Source: an uncultured Clostridia bacterium (lineage in GTDB: Bacteria > Bacillota > Clostridia > Oscillospirales > Ruminococcaceae). Taken from it: 11,669 bases of DNA. Positions 1-5,358 of this stretch are shown piece after piece (position 1 is the stretch's first letter; every line of letters starts with the position of its first letter). The translations under genes and the position numbers were made by a program. The notes beneath the pieces are model-generated. The model was not told where the DNA came from. It saw only the letters and a list, made by a program, of their open reading frames with translations, and ran no database searches. The stretch is taken from contig CAMEPN010000023.1 of NCBI GenBank assembly GCA_945931735.1, positions 1-11,669 of the forward strand, written 5' to 3'.

Positions 1-38
1 AGTGGGCGCTGTTCGTTTACATAAGAAAGAAGAAGTAG
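1..38 (+). CDS. possible C-terminal tail of an upstream membrane protein (partial)
   Basis: The frame starting at base 3 reads WALFVYIRKKK and then a TAG stop at 36-38. A hydrophobic stretch followed by a run of basic residues is typical of the cytoplasmic end of a membrane protein, and a hairpin begins 12 bases after the stop. Only eleven residues are visible, so neither the family nor the reality of the gene can be settled. The frame beginning at base 2 stays open longer, but its product is rich in Arg, Pro and Gln and is the opposite-strand shadow of the chemoreceptor gene. Confidence 0.3.
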   Translation, partial: WALFVYIRKKK

Positions 39-50
39 TGCATAATTTTT

Positions 51-76
51 ACCGGCAGTCAGTTTGGGCTGCCGGT
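51..76 (+). terminator. hairpin, possible terminator of the upstream gene
   Basis: ACCGGCAG (51-58) pairs perfectly with CTGCCGGT (69-76) around a 10-base loop. The run after it is only moderately T-rich (TTTCGGTCTGTTT). A second hairpin, GTTTGAA (85-91) with TTCAAAC (99-105), follows. Their place between a possible + strand gene end and the convergent chemoreceptor gene fits termination, but the weak T-tract makes this tentative. Confidence 0.4.
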
Positions 77-132
77 TTCGGTCTGTTTGAAGCGCTTATT
101 CAAACGCAGGCTTTTGAACGCGAAAATGATAC

Positions 133-162
133 AAAAAAGGGAGCGGATTATGCGCTCCCTTT
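133..162 (-). terminator. intrinsic terminator of the chemoreceptor gene
   Basis: AAAGGGAGCG (136-145) pairs with CGCTCCCTTT (153-162) around a 7-base loop. Read on the - strand, the stem ends in a run of six U (complement of 133-138). It begins 14 bases after the MCP stop codon. The + strand reading also ends in TTTAATATT, so it may work in both directions. Confidence 0.85.
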
Positions 163-176
163 AATATTGTATAATA

Positions 177-2546
177 TCAATACTTATCGTCTTCCGAAGT
201 CTGCTCCTGTATCGGCGCGGTGTCAACGGGCGCCTGCTCCTCGGCGGGAGCTTCCTCAACAGCAGTATATTCAACTGCTTCGACCGCTTCAGAAGCTTCA
301 ACAGTTTCCTCGACCGCTTCAGAAGCCTCCTCCGACGTTTCAACGGTTTCTTCTGCCGCTTCAGCGTCAGGCTCCGCATTCTCGTCGCCGTCAAGGTCGA
401 TCACGAGCTTCCCGCGCTCTTCGGGTACATCGGGGATATCCGCTTCCTCGGCGGCACGCTCCGCTTCGGCGCGCGCCCTTTCTGCTTCGTATTCCGCGAG
501 GAACTCCGCGCTGTTTTCCATAAGCGCAAATCTTCCCGTGAGGTTCTGAAGCTCCGCCGCTTGGCTGTTCAGTTCCTCGCCTGACGCGGCGCTTTCCTCC
601 GCAGCCGCTGCGTTCGTCTGAACTACCGCTGTTATCTGCTCGATGCTCTCGTTTACGTTGTTTATCATTTCTGCCTGTTTGCGCGACGCGCCCGATATCT
701 CGTTGATAAGCGCTACGGCTTCCGTGGTTATCGCCACCGAGCTGCGCAGCGACTCCGCAGTTTCGTCCGCGATAGCCGAGCCTTCGTCCACCGCACTCAG
801 CGACTGCTTGATAAGCTCCGTCGTGCTCTGCGCCGCCTTCGCGCTCTTCGCCGCAAGGTTGCGAACCTCGTCCGCGACTACCGCGAAGCCCTTGCCCGCA
901 GTTCCCGCGCGCGCCGCCTCGATAGCTGCGTTGAGCGCAAGTATATTCGTCTGGAACGCAATGCCCTCTATCGTGGAAATGATGTTGTTTATCTCGGAGG
1001 ACTTCGCCGAGATGTTCTCCATCGCCTTTATCATGTCCTTCATGCGCTCGTTGCTCGCAGTGATGCGTTCGCCCGCTTGGACAGCCTTTGCGCTCGCGTC
1101 CTCGGCGTGGGCGGCGTTGGTTTTTACGTGGGAGTCAAGCTCGGACACTGCGGAGGACAGCGCGTCGATAGACGCCGCCTGACGCGTCGTTCCCTGTGCA
1201 AGGCTCTGCGCGCCGTCGGATATCTGCGTTGCGCCGGTGTTTACCTGCTCCGCCGCGGTGTTGATGTTCTCCATAGTCTGGCTGAGCGACGCAGCAAGCA
1301 GCCGCAGCGAGGTTATCAGCTCAACGAAATCTCCCTTGAACTCTACGTCCGAGCTGAAATTGAAGTTGCCGTTGGATATCTCGCGCGTAATGCGTGATAT
1401 CTCCGTAACGTAGGTTTTCAGCGAGGTAACGGTCTGCGTTATTTTTTCTGCAAGGTCGCCGACCTCGTCGTTAGTACGCTTTGCCACTGTAACGGAAAGA
1501 TCGCCGTCGGCAACTCTGGACATCTCGCTGCCGATCTCCTTAATGGGCTTGACGATGGTGCCGGTCTGCTTGATGATGACAAGCGCCGCGAGCAGAATAA
1601 CTGCCGCCGCAACAACGGCGGTTATTATAAGGCACATACGCGACTGTCCCATGAACTCGTCCTGCTCGGCTTGTATCACGATAACCCAGCCCTCGGTTCC
1701 GCCTATCTTCGACATGGCAACGCACTTTGTCGTGCCGTCTAACTCGCAGGTGCCGAAAAGGGTCTCTCCGTCCGTAAGGGAAAGAGCCTGCTTTTCAAGC
1801 GCTTCCAGACCCGCATACGCCGCCTTTTCCTCTTCGGTGAGAGCTTCCGCTTCCTCTGTCGAGGTGAGCGGGCGAGCCTCTTCGGTCGCCTCGAGCGCTT
1901 CAATAAGGTTAAGCTCGGAGGTTACCTTTGTATAGTCGTCGTGGGCGATAACTGTACCCTCGTGGTCGATGATGTACGCGCTTCCGCCGTCGCCGACCCT
2001 GATGTTACCCGAAATATTGGAAAGATATGACGCGTCGACCGCCGCATAAACTACGCCCGCGATCTCCTCGTTGTAGTCCTCGTCAAAACGTATTATCGGC
2101 GCGGATATGTACATTACATAGCTTCCGTCGGCGCGATTCTGCGGCGCGCAGAGAACGACCTCGCCCTCTATCGAGCGCTGGAACCACTCGAGCGCGGAAT
2201 AGCTCGTTCCCCTCGGGGTTATGCCCGAGGTAGTGGTGTAGCCGTATTCGACAAAGCCAAACCTGTCTGCGCGGTTTTTAAGCATGATGAGCTTCTGCCT
2301 TGAATCTGCGTCGGCAGACGAAAGCAGCGGGTTCATTCCTATTTCCTTGATGACCGCCAGCGACTCGTTAAGGCTGCTTTCGACCTGCCCTGCGGCAATA
2401 CGCGCCGTTTCTGACAGAGTCTGCTCAAGGGTCTTTTCGGAGCTCATGAAGCTGAAATAAGCGCCGAGCAGGCCTATCGGGATAATAGCGACCATTATTA
2501 CCGATATATAACGCACCAGCATTCTGGCTTTTAATGATTTTAACAT
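177..2546 (-). CDS. methyl-accepting chemotaxis protein with Cache-type sensor and acidic tail
   Basis: This is a transmembrane chemoreceptor that would sense an extracellular ligand and control the CheA kinase through CheW; the ligand cannot be read from the sequence. Starting at ATG 2546 gives 789 residues. Order: TM1 about 10-32; an extracytoplasmic region about 35-300, double-Cache-like in size and pattern, with an acidic helical insert near 212-262; TM2 about 304-326; HAMP about 327-380 (VKPIKEI, then DGDLS) and a second HAMP-like segment about 381-430; the MCP signalling coiled coil about 435-672, with the conserved hairpin tip at 527-568 ([18 protein letters not shown] and the following [10 protein letters not shown]). 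The last 90 residues are almost all Glu, Ala, Val and Thr, probably disordered, and contain repeats. The end, SEDDKY, does not resemble a CheR-docking pentapeptide. A longer frame opens at TTG 2576, but the ribosome binding site favours the ATG. The family call is very secure. Confidence 0.96.
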   Translation of the reverse strand: MLKSLKARMLVRYISVIMVAIIPIGLLGAYFSFMSSEKTLEQTLSETARIAAGQVESSLNESLAVIKEIGMNPLLSSADADSRQKLIMLKNRADRFGFVEYGYTTTSGITPRGTSYSALEWFQRSIEGEVVLCAPQNRADGSYVMYISAPIIRFDEDYNEEIAGVVYAAVDASYLSNISGNIRVGDGGSAYIIDHEGTVIAHDDYTKVTSELNLIEALEATEEARPLTSTEEAEALTEEEKAAYAGLEALEKQALSLTDGETLFGTCELDGTTKCVAMSKIGGTEGWVIVIQAEQDEFMGQSRMCLIITAVVAAAVILLAALVIIKQTGTIVKPIKEIGSEMSRVADGDLSVTVAKRTNDEVGDLAEKITQTVTSLKTYVTEISRITREISNGNFNFSSDVEFKGDFVELITSLRLLAASLSQTMENINTAAEQVNTGATQISDGAQSLAQGTTRQAASIDALSSAVSELDSHVKTNAAHAEDASAKAVQAGERITASNERMKDMIKAMENISAKSSEINNIISTIEGIAFQTNILALNAAIEAARAGTAGKGFAVVADEVRNLAAKSAKAAQSTTELIKQSLSAVDEGSAIADETAESLRSSVAITTEAVALINEISGASRKQAEMINNVNESIEQITAVVQTNAAAAEESAASGEELNSQAAELQNLTGRFALMENSAEFLAEYEAERARAEAERAAEEADIPDVPEERGKLVIDLDGDENAEPDAEAAEETVETSEEASEAVEETVEASEAVEAVEYTAVEEAPAEEQAPVDTAPIQEQTSEDDKY
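280..326. repeat. 30-base-period direct repeat in the MCP tail
   Basis: TCGACCGCTTCAGAAGC occurs identically at 280-296 and 310-326, and weaker related sequence continues to about 366. On the protein side it encodes alternating [14 protein letters not shown] units within the acidic tail. Repeats of this kind can change number by replication slippage. No motif here points to a defined binding function. Confidence 0.8.
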
Positions 2547-2553
2547 GGGTATT

Positions 2554-2560
2554 CTCCTTT
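2554..2560 (-). promoter_or_regulatory. ribosome binding site that sets the MCP start
   Basis: On the - strand AAAGGAG lies 7 bases before ATG 2546. The alternative TTG at 2576 would place this Shine-Dalgarno sequence inside the coding region. It would also add the basic segment LSRGKRRIP ahead of TM1. The ATG is therefore preferred. Confidence 0.85.
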
Positions 2561-2599
2561 TGCCGCGGGACAGCAATATTTGCTAATTTATCTTTTAAT

Positions 2600-2628
2600 A
2601 TTATAAGCCTTTTTGTTGAAAAAGTCAA
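2600..2628 (-). promoter_or_regulatory. sigma-A-type promoter of the MCP gene
   Basis: On the - strand TTGACT (2628-2623) is followed after exactly 17 bases by a perfect TATAAT (2605-2600). The start of transcription would be near 2593, giving a leader of about 47 bases. It does not resemble the flagellar sigma-D promoter often used for chemotaxis genes. Confidence 0.8.
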
Positions 2629-2716
2629 GGGAATTAATTTTTTTCATCATTTTTTTGGATTATTCGTTGTTTTACACAAATAATCTTGTTTTATTATCGG
2701 TTTAGCCCTTATAAAA

Positions 2717-2734
2717 CTGTGAATTATGCCACAG
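2717..2734. promoter_or_regulatory. CRP/FNR-like palindromic operator candidate
   Basis: CTGTGAATTATGCCACAG has TGTGA-N6-CCACA, one base from the TGTGA-N6-TCACA consensus of the CRP/FNR superfamily (CRP, and ArcR in Firmicutes). Its centre (2725.5) lies about 61 bases upstream of the predicted start of the 2811 gene, the usual class I activator spacing. No regulator gene is in the window. One such match can arise by chance in AT-rich DNA. The rest of the 264-base divergent gap holds only the two promoters and AT-rich sequence. Confidence 0.4.
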
Positions 2735-2751
2735 ATAAATCGAGCTAATAC

Positions 2752-2780
2752 TTGATTTTTGCCAAATAAAGTGCTAAAAT
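2752..2780 (+). promoter_or_regulatory. promoter of the AI-2E family transporter gene
   Basis: TTGATT (2752-2757), a 17-base spacer and TAAAAT (2775-2780) form a good sigma-A promoter. Transcription would start near 2787, leaving a leader of about 24 bases. The leader contains the strong ribosome binding site GGGGGAG (2798-2804), 6 bases before the ATG. Confidence 0.7.
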
Positions 2781-2810
2781 ATAAACAAAGAAATTTCGGG
2801 GGAGTTAATT

Positions 2811-4154
2811 ATGAAAATAAACTGGAACCAGAAATATTTGACCATAGCGGCGTATGCGACGCTTACCGTTATCGTTAGCGCCCTCGCCATTATGGTAATT
2901 TTCAATTTCGACACGGTGGCGGAAAAACTCTCCGTCATAGGCACAGTTGCGAACCCTATTATTATAGGTATATTCTGCGCCTACCTGCTCAACCCCCTTA
3001 TGGTGAAATTCGAGCGCGGCTTGTTTGGAAAGCTCTACTACTCGGGCGTCCCGAAGAAAAAAGGCACCGCCCGCGCCCTCTCTGTGACCTGCACAATGCT
3101 GACGGTAGTGATCGCGCTGACGCTGATGGTGCTGATGGTTATTCCCCAGCTGATCACGAACATTGTGTCCATCTTCAACAACATGGACTCCTATATAAGC
3201 ACCGTACGCGAATTTCTTGACAAAATCTCTGCCGACCACCCCGACCTTGCGGCGTTCCTCGGGAACCCGCTGGACGATTTCAGCAAGTTCATCAGCGATA
3301 TCTGGAAAAAATACTCGGGCGAGCTGCTCGGCTTTGCGGGAAACCTCGCGTCGGGCGTTTGGGCAGTGCTTGACACATTGAAAAACGTCATCATGGGACT
3401 TATAATTTCGATATACCTGCTGGCGAAAAAGGAGATGTTCGTCGGTCAATCGAAGAAGCTGCTCTTTGCTTTTGTTAAGCCCGAGCGCGCTCAGCGCTTC
3501 CTCGGCGTTTGCAGAGAGGCGAGCAAGAAGTTCCTCGGCTCTATCATCGGTAAAATAATCGAGGCGCTCATCGTGGCGGTGATCGTGTTCATCGGCTGCA
3601 CCATCATGGGTATGCCCTATTCGCTGCTCATTGCCGCTATCATGTTCGTGTTCAACCTTATCCCGTTCGTCGGACCGATCATCGGCTGCATTCCCTGCGT
3701 TATTCTGCTGCTGCTGTCGGACAGCCCGATAATGGCGCTGTGGTTCGTTATTTTCATCATCATTCTCCAGAACATCGACGGAAACATTATCGCGCCGCTT
3801 ATCCTCGGCGATTCGACGGGGCTTCCCGCAGTATGGATACTCATTGCGATCCTTATCGGCGGCGGGCTTTTCGGTATACTCGGAATGTTCCTCGGAGTGC
3901 CGGTCTGCGCGGTAATTTATATGCTGGTCAAGGATTACGTCGAGGGGCGGCTGAAAAAGCGCTCGCTCTCTCCGCACACCAACAGCTACGTCGGCAATGT
4001 CGACTACATCACCCCGGATTACAAGTATGAGGATCAGGAAAGCACGAGCACGCCCGTTTCGGAGGCTAAGCCTGTCGGCAAGGTGAGGATACGCGAAAAG
4101 GTGCGCACAATGCGCCGCGAATACAGTAAGAAACATTCGCACGACGATGATTGA
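2811..4154 (+). CDS. AI-2E family transporter (UPF0118-type membrane protein)
   Basis: This is a polytopic inner-membrane protein of 447 residues in the AI-2E (PF01594) family. Members have been reported as exporters of the quorum signal AI-2 or as Na+/H+ antiporters, so the substrate here is open. Hydrophobic segments lie near 12-32, 43-60, 90-112, 187-205, 247-267, 270-300, 306-322 and 338-374. The central loop at about 115-185 is the soluble part usual for the family. The signature region is clear: NLIPFVGPIIG at 282-292, then NIDGNIIAPLILG (321-333) and a glycine-rich GGGLFGILGMFLGVP (350-364). The tail after about 378 is polar, then strongly basic, and ends in HSHDDD. The start is supported by GGGGGAG 6 bases upstream. 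The gene stands alone, divergent from the MCP gene and closed by its own terminator. Confidence 0.92.
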   Translation: MKINWNQKYLTIAAYATLTVIVSALAIMVIFNFDTVAEKLSVIGTVANPIIIGIFCAYLLNPLMVKFERGLFGKLYYSGVPKKKGTARALSVTCTMLTVVIALTLMVLMVIPQLITNIVSIFNNMDSYISTVREFLDKISADHPDLAAFLGNPLDDFSKFISDIWKKYSGELLGFAGNLASGVWAVLDTLKNVIMGLIISIYLLAKKEMFVGQSKKLLFAFVKPERAQRFLGVCREASKKFLGSIIGKIIEALIVAVIVFIGCTIMGMPYSLLIAAIMFVFNLIPFVGPIIGCIPCVILLLLSDSPIMALWFVIFIIILQNIDGNIIAPLILGDSTGLPAVWILIAILIGGGLFGILGMFLGVPVCAVIYMLVKDYVEGRLKKRSLSPHTNSYVGNVDYITPDYKYEDQESTSTPVSEAKPVGKVRIREKVRTMRREYSKKHSHDDD

Positions 4155-4162
4155 TAGATTTG

Positions 4163-4192
4163 AAAACCGTCCGCTCTGTCGGACGGTTTTTT
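4163..4192 (+). terminator. intrinsic terminator after the AI-2E transporter gene
   Basis: AAAACCGTCCG (4163-4173) pairs with CGGACGGTTTT (4180-4190) around a 6-base loop and runs into six T. It begins 8 bases after the stop codon and, with its A/T flanks, may work in both directions. Confidence 0.92.
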
Positions 4193-4239
4193 GCCCTGTA
4201 CGGTAGCGTCAAATTTATTAAAAAAATTTAAAAAGGGTA

Positions 4240-4268
4240 TTGACAAAACAAAATCATTGTGATATAAT
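4240..4268 (+). promoter_or_regulatory. perfect sigma-A promoter of tRNA-Ser
   Basis: TTGACA (4240-4245) and TATAAT (4263-4268) are both exact consensus hexamers with the ideal 17-base spacer. Such strength is typical of stable RNA genes. Transcription would start near 4275, about 47 bases before the mature tRNA. Confidence 0.93.
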
Positions 4269-4321
4269 AATACAGTCGACGGAAACGGAAAGAAAATCTC
4301 CTAATCTGTCATAATATGTGT

Positions 4322-4413
4322 GGAAAGATGGCTGAGCTGGTCTAAGGCGCACGATTGGAAATCGTGTAACGGCTAATACCCGTTCAAGGGTTCGAATCCC
4401 TTTCTTTCCGCCA
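4322..4413 (+). tRNA. tRNA-Ser(GGA), CCA encoded
   Basis: This is a complete class II tRNA. The acceptor stem GGAAAGA (4322-4328) pairs with TCTTTCC (4403-4409), followed by discriminator G and an encoded CCA (4411-4413). The anticodon stem CACGA/TCGTG encloses the loop TTGGAAA, so the anticodon is GGA and reads UCC and UCU serine codons. The long variable arm AACGG/CCGTT is the serine identity feature, and the T arm is AAGGG-TTCGAAT-CCCTT. A - strand frame across it, containing GIRTLERV, is a common false protein call over tRNA genes. No duplicated 3' end suggesting an integrated element is visible in the window. Confidence 0.98.
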
Positions 4414-4417
4414 AGAT

Positions 4418-4455
4418 CCCGCTTGATCCGAAAGGGTCGGGCGGGTTTTTGTTTT
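4418..4455 (+). terminator. terminator of tRNA-Ser
   Basis: A 12-bp stem, CCCGCTTGATCC (4418-4429) with GGGTCGGGCGGG (4434-4445) including G-T pairs, is capped by a GAAA tetraloop. It is followed by TTTTTGTTTT and starts 4 bases after the CCA end. Confidence 0.93.
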
Positions 4456-4463
4456 ATAACGAT

Positions 4464-4495
4464 ATCCCGCAGGGAAGCGTTCCCCGCGGGATTTT
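4464..4495 (+). terminator. second hairpin behind the tRNA terminator
   Basis: ATCCCGC (4464-4470) pairs with GCGGGAT (4486-4492), and inside it GGGAA (4472-4476) pairs with TTCCC (4480-4484). TTTTC follows. It could be a back-up terminator. The T-tract is short, so it is less certain than the first. Confidence 0.5.
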
Positions 4496-4523
4496 CACAT
4501 AATTCTCCGAAAGCGAATAAAAT
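4494..4523 (+). promoter_or_regulatory. weak candidate promoter for the structured segment and mazF
   Basis: TTCACA (4494-4499), an 18-base spacer and TAAAAT (4518-4523) would start RNA near 4530, at the foot of the first large stem-loop. It overlaps the tail of the hairpin before it. I see no better promoter before mazF; an AT-rich TAATAT at 4712-4717 lacks a matching -35 box. Confidence 0.35.
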
Positions 4524-4526
4524 ACA

Positions 4527-4657
4527 GCAGCGCCGCATATTCGGGCGCGGAAGTGTCGTTCCGCCAATGCGGGGCGCTGCGGCAAAAACTGCGCGGCGTC
4601 AGTGCCGCACCGAAGCATCGGAGCGCCGATGAGTTTTCGTCGCGGTGCGTGCTGACG
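4527..4657 (+). other. two large stem-loops upstream of mazF, candidate structured RNA or leader
   Basis: This stretch between tRNA-Ser and mazF has no credible gene but strong pairing. Stem-loop A: GCAGCGCC (4527-4534) with GGCGCTGC (4573-4580), continued by GCAT/ATGC with a two-base bulge, topped by GCGGAA (4547-4552) with TTCCGC (4559-4564). Stem-loop B: CGTCAG (4597-4602) with CTGACG (4652-4657), then CGCACCG (4606-4612) with CGGTGCG (4643-4649), topped by CATCGG-AGCG-CCGATG (4616-4631). It is far more GC-rich than the AT-rich intergenic DNA nearby. It could be a small RNA, a mazF leader, or the remnant of a small repeat element. It matches no RNA family I recognise. From 4658 to 4778 I see only an A-rich stretch, a ten-codon open frame at 4731 and the mazF ribosome binding site. 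Confidence 0.45.
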
Positions 4658-4778
4658 AAAAACAAAAAGTTAGCTCCCAATATTTCTGAATAAACCATTC
4701 CGTAAAGACAATAATATTTCCGACAGGGAAATGCCGAAAGGCGCGGAAGAAAGGATATTTTGAAAGGAATGATCTAAA

Positions 4779-5120
4779 ATGTTGGTAAAGCGCGGAGAAA
4801 TATATTATGCGGATCTCAGTCCCGTGGTCGGCTCGGAGCAGGGCGGCATGCGCCCGGTGCTCATCGTTCAGAATGACGTCGGAAACAAGCACAGCCCCAC
4901 CGTGATCGCCGCCGCGATAACGAGCCAGAAAGAAAAATCAAAGCTTCCGACACATATCTCGCTCAACGCTTCCTCCTGCGGTTTGGCAAAGGACTCGGTA
5001 GTGCTGCTGGAGCAGGTTCGTACATTGGATAAAAGACGTCTGAAAGAGCGCATGGGAGAGCTGGACAGCGACGCGATGTCGCAGGTCAACAATGCGCTGT
5101 CGGTCAGCTTCGGATTGTGA
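4779..5120 (+). CDS. mazF: MazF/EndoA-type endoribonuclease toxin
   Basis: This 113-residue PemK/MazF-family protein is very like Bacillus subtilis EndoA (MazF), a cytoplasmic ribonuclease that cuts single-stranded mRNA at a short motif and stops growth unless bound by its antitoxin. It is full length and intact. The N-terminal MLVKRGEIYYADLSPVVGSE block matches the family closely. The residues known as catalytic in this family are present: Arg25 in GGMRPVL and Thr48 in AAAIT. The later block DSVVLLEQVRTLDKRRL (72-88) is also typical. The start is supported by GAAAGGA 10 bases upstream. In most Firmicutes a MazE-type antitoxin gene lies directly upstream; none is seen here, on either strand, between the tRNA and this gene. 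The cut sequence cannot be read from the protein alone. Confidence 0.95.
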   Translation: MLVKRGEIYYADLSPVVGSEQGGMRPVLIVQNDVGNKHSPTVIAAAITSQKEKSKLPTHISLNASSCGLAKDSVVLLEQVRTLDKRRLKERMGELDSDAMSQVNNALSVSFGL

Positions 5121-5128
5121 TATATTTT

Positions 5129-5168
5129 GCGCCGCCATTGGATAAATGGCGGCGCGGGTTTGTTTAAA
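5129..5168 (+). terminator. intrinsic terminator after mazF
   Basis: GCGCCGCCATT (5129-5139) pairs perfectly with AATGGCGGCGC (5145-5155) around a 5-base loop, followed by GGGTTTGTTTA. It separates mazF from the downstream operon. Confidence 0.85.
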
Positions 5169-5228
5169 GGAAAGAAACGGCGGGGGTAATTTCTCCTAGC
5201 ATATCTTCCCCTTTTTCTGCCTTTTCGC

Positions 5229-5258
5229 TTGACAAGAATATCCACCGCGTGATATAAT
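5229..5258 (+). promoter_or_regulatory. sigma-A promoter of the phosphatase/NHLM export operon
   Basis: TTGACA (5229-5234) and TATAAT (5253-5258) are exact consensus boxes with an 18-base spacer. Transcription would start near 5265, leaving a leader of about 94 bases. No other promoter is visible in the tight gene junctions downstream, so it probably serves all four genes. Confidence 0.85.
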
Positions 5259-5286
5259 GATTTTGAATATTATATATGGTATACTC

Positions 5287-5344
5287 TTCAGACTGTGGGC
5301 GTGTGCCGCGCGGGGAAACGGAGAGCCGCTGTCCCCGGGCTGAA
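5287..5344 (+). promoter_or_regulatory. folded 5' leader of the phosphatase operon
   Basis: TTCAG (5287-5291) can pair with CTGAA (5340-5344). This encloses a small GGC-GTGT-GCC hairpin (5298-5307) and a stronger one, CGGGGA (5311-5316) with TCCCCG (5332-5337), that has an inner CGG-AGAG-CCG. The outer stem ends one base before the GGAGA ribosome binding site (5346-5350), so folding could affect translation. It matches no riboswitch class I know, including the cyclic di-GMP types. Confidence 0.35.
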
Positions 5345-5358
5345 CGGAGAATATAAAG

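Noticed and set aside
2-523. A long + strand frame at the window's left edge
   Set aside because: It runs through two hairpins and the MCP terminator, and is an Arg/Pro/Gln-rich shadow of the MCP tail.
2667-2679. TTGT-N5-ACAA inverted repeat in the divergent promoter region
   Set aside because: The arms are only four bases in AT-rich DNA, and it does not match the Rex or cre consensus well enough.
2805-4142. A 445-residue open frame on the - strand
   Set aside because: It lies exactly opposite the AI-2E transporter gene, has a His/Asp/Arg/Asn-rich composition with no recognisable domain, and is explained by GC-rich third codon positions of the real gene.
4254-4538. A - strand frame with GIRTLERV across tRNA-Ser
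   Set aside because: This is a familiar false protein made by reading a tRNA gene on the wrong strand.
4322-4660. tRNA-Ser as an integration site
   Set aside because: No repeat of the tRNA 3' end, no integrase and no phage-like genes are seen in the window.
4731-4763. A ten-codon frame (MPKGAEERIF) before mazF as a leader peptide or antitoxin
   Set aside because: It is too short for an antitoxin, has only a poorly spaced AGGGA before its ATG and no codons suggesting attenuation.
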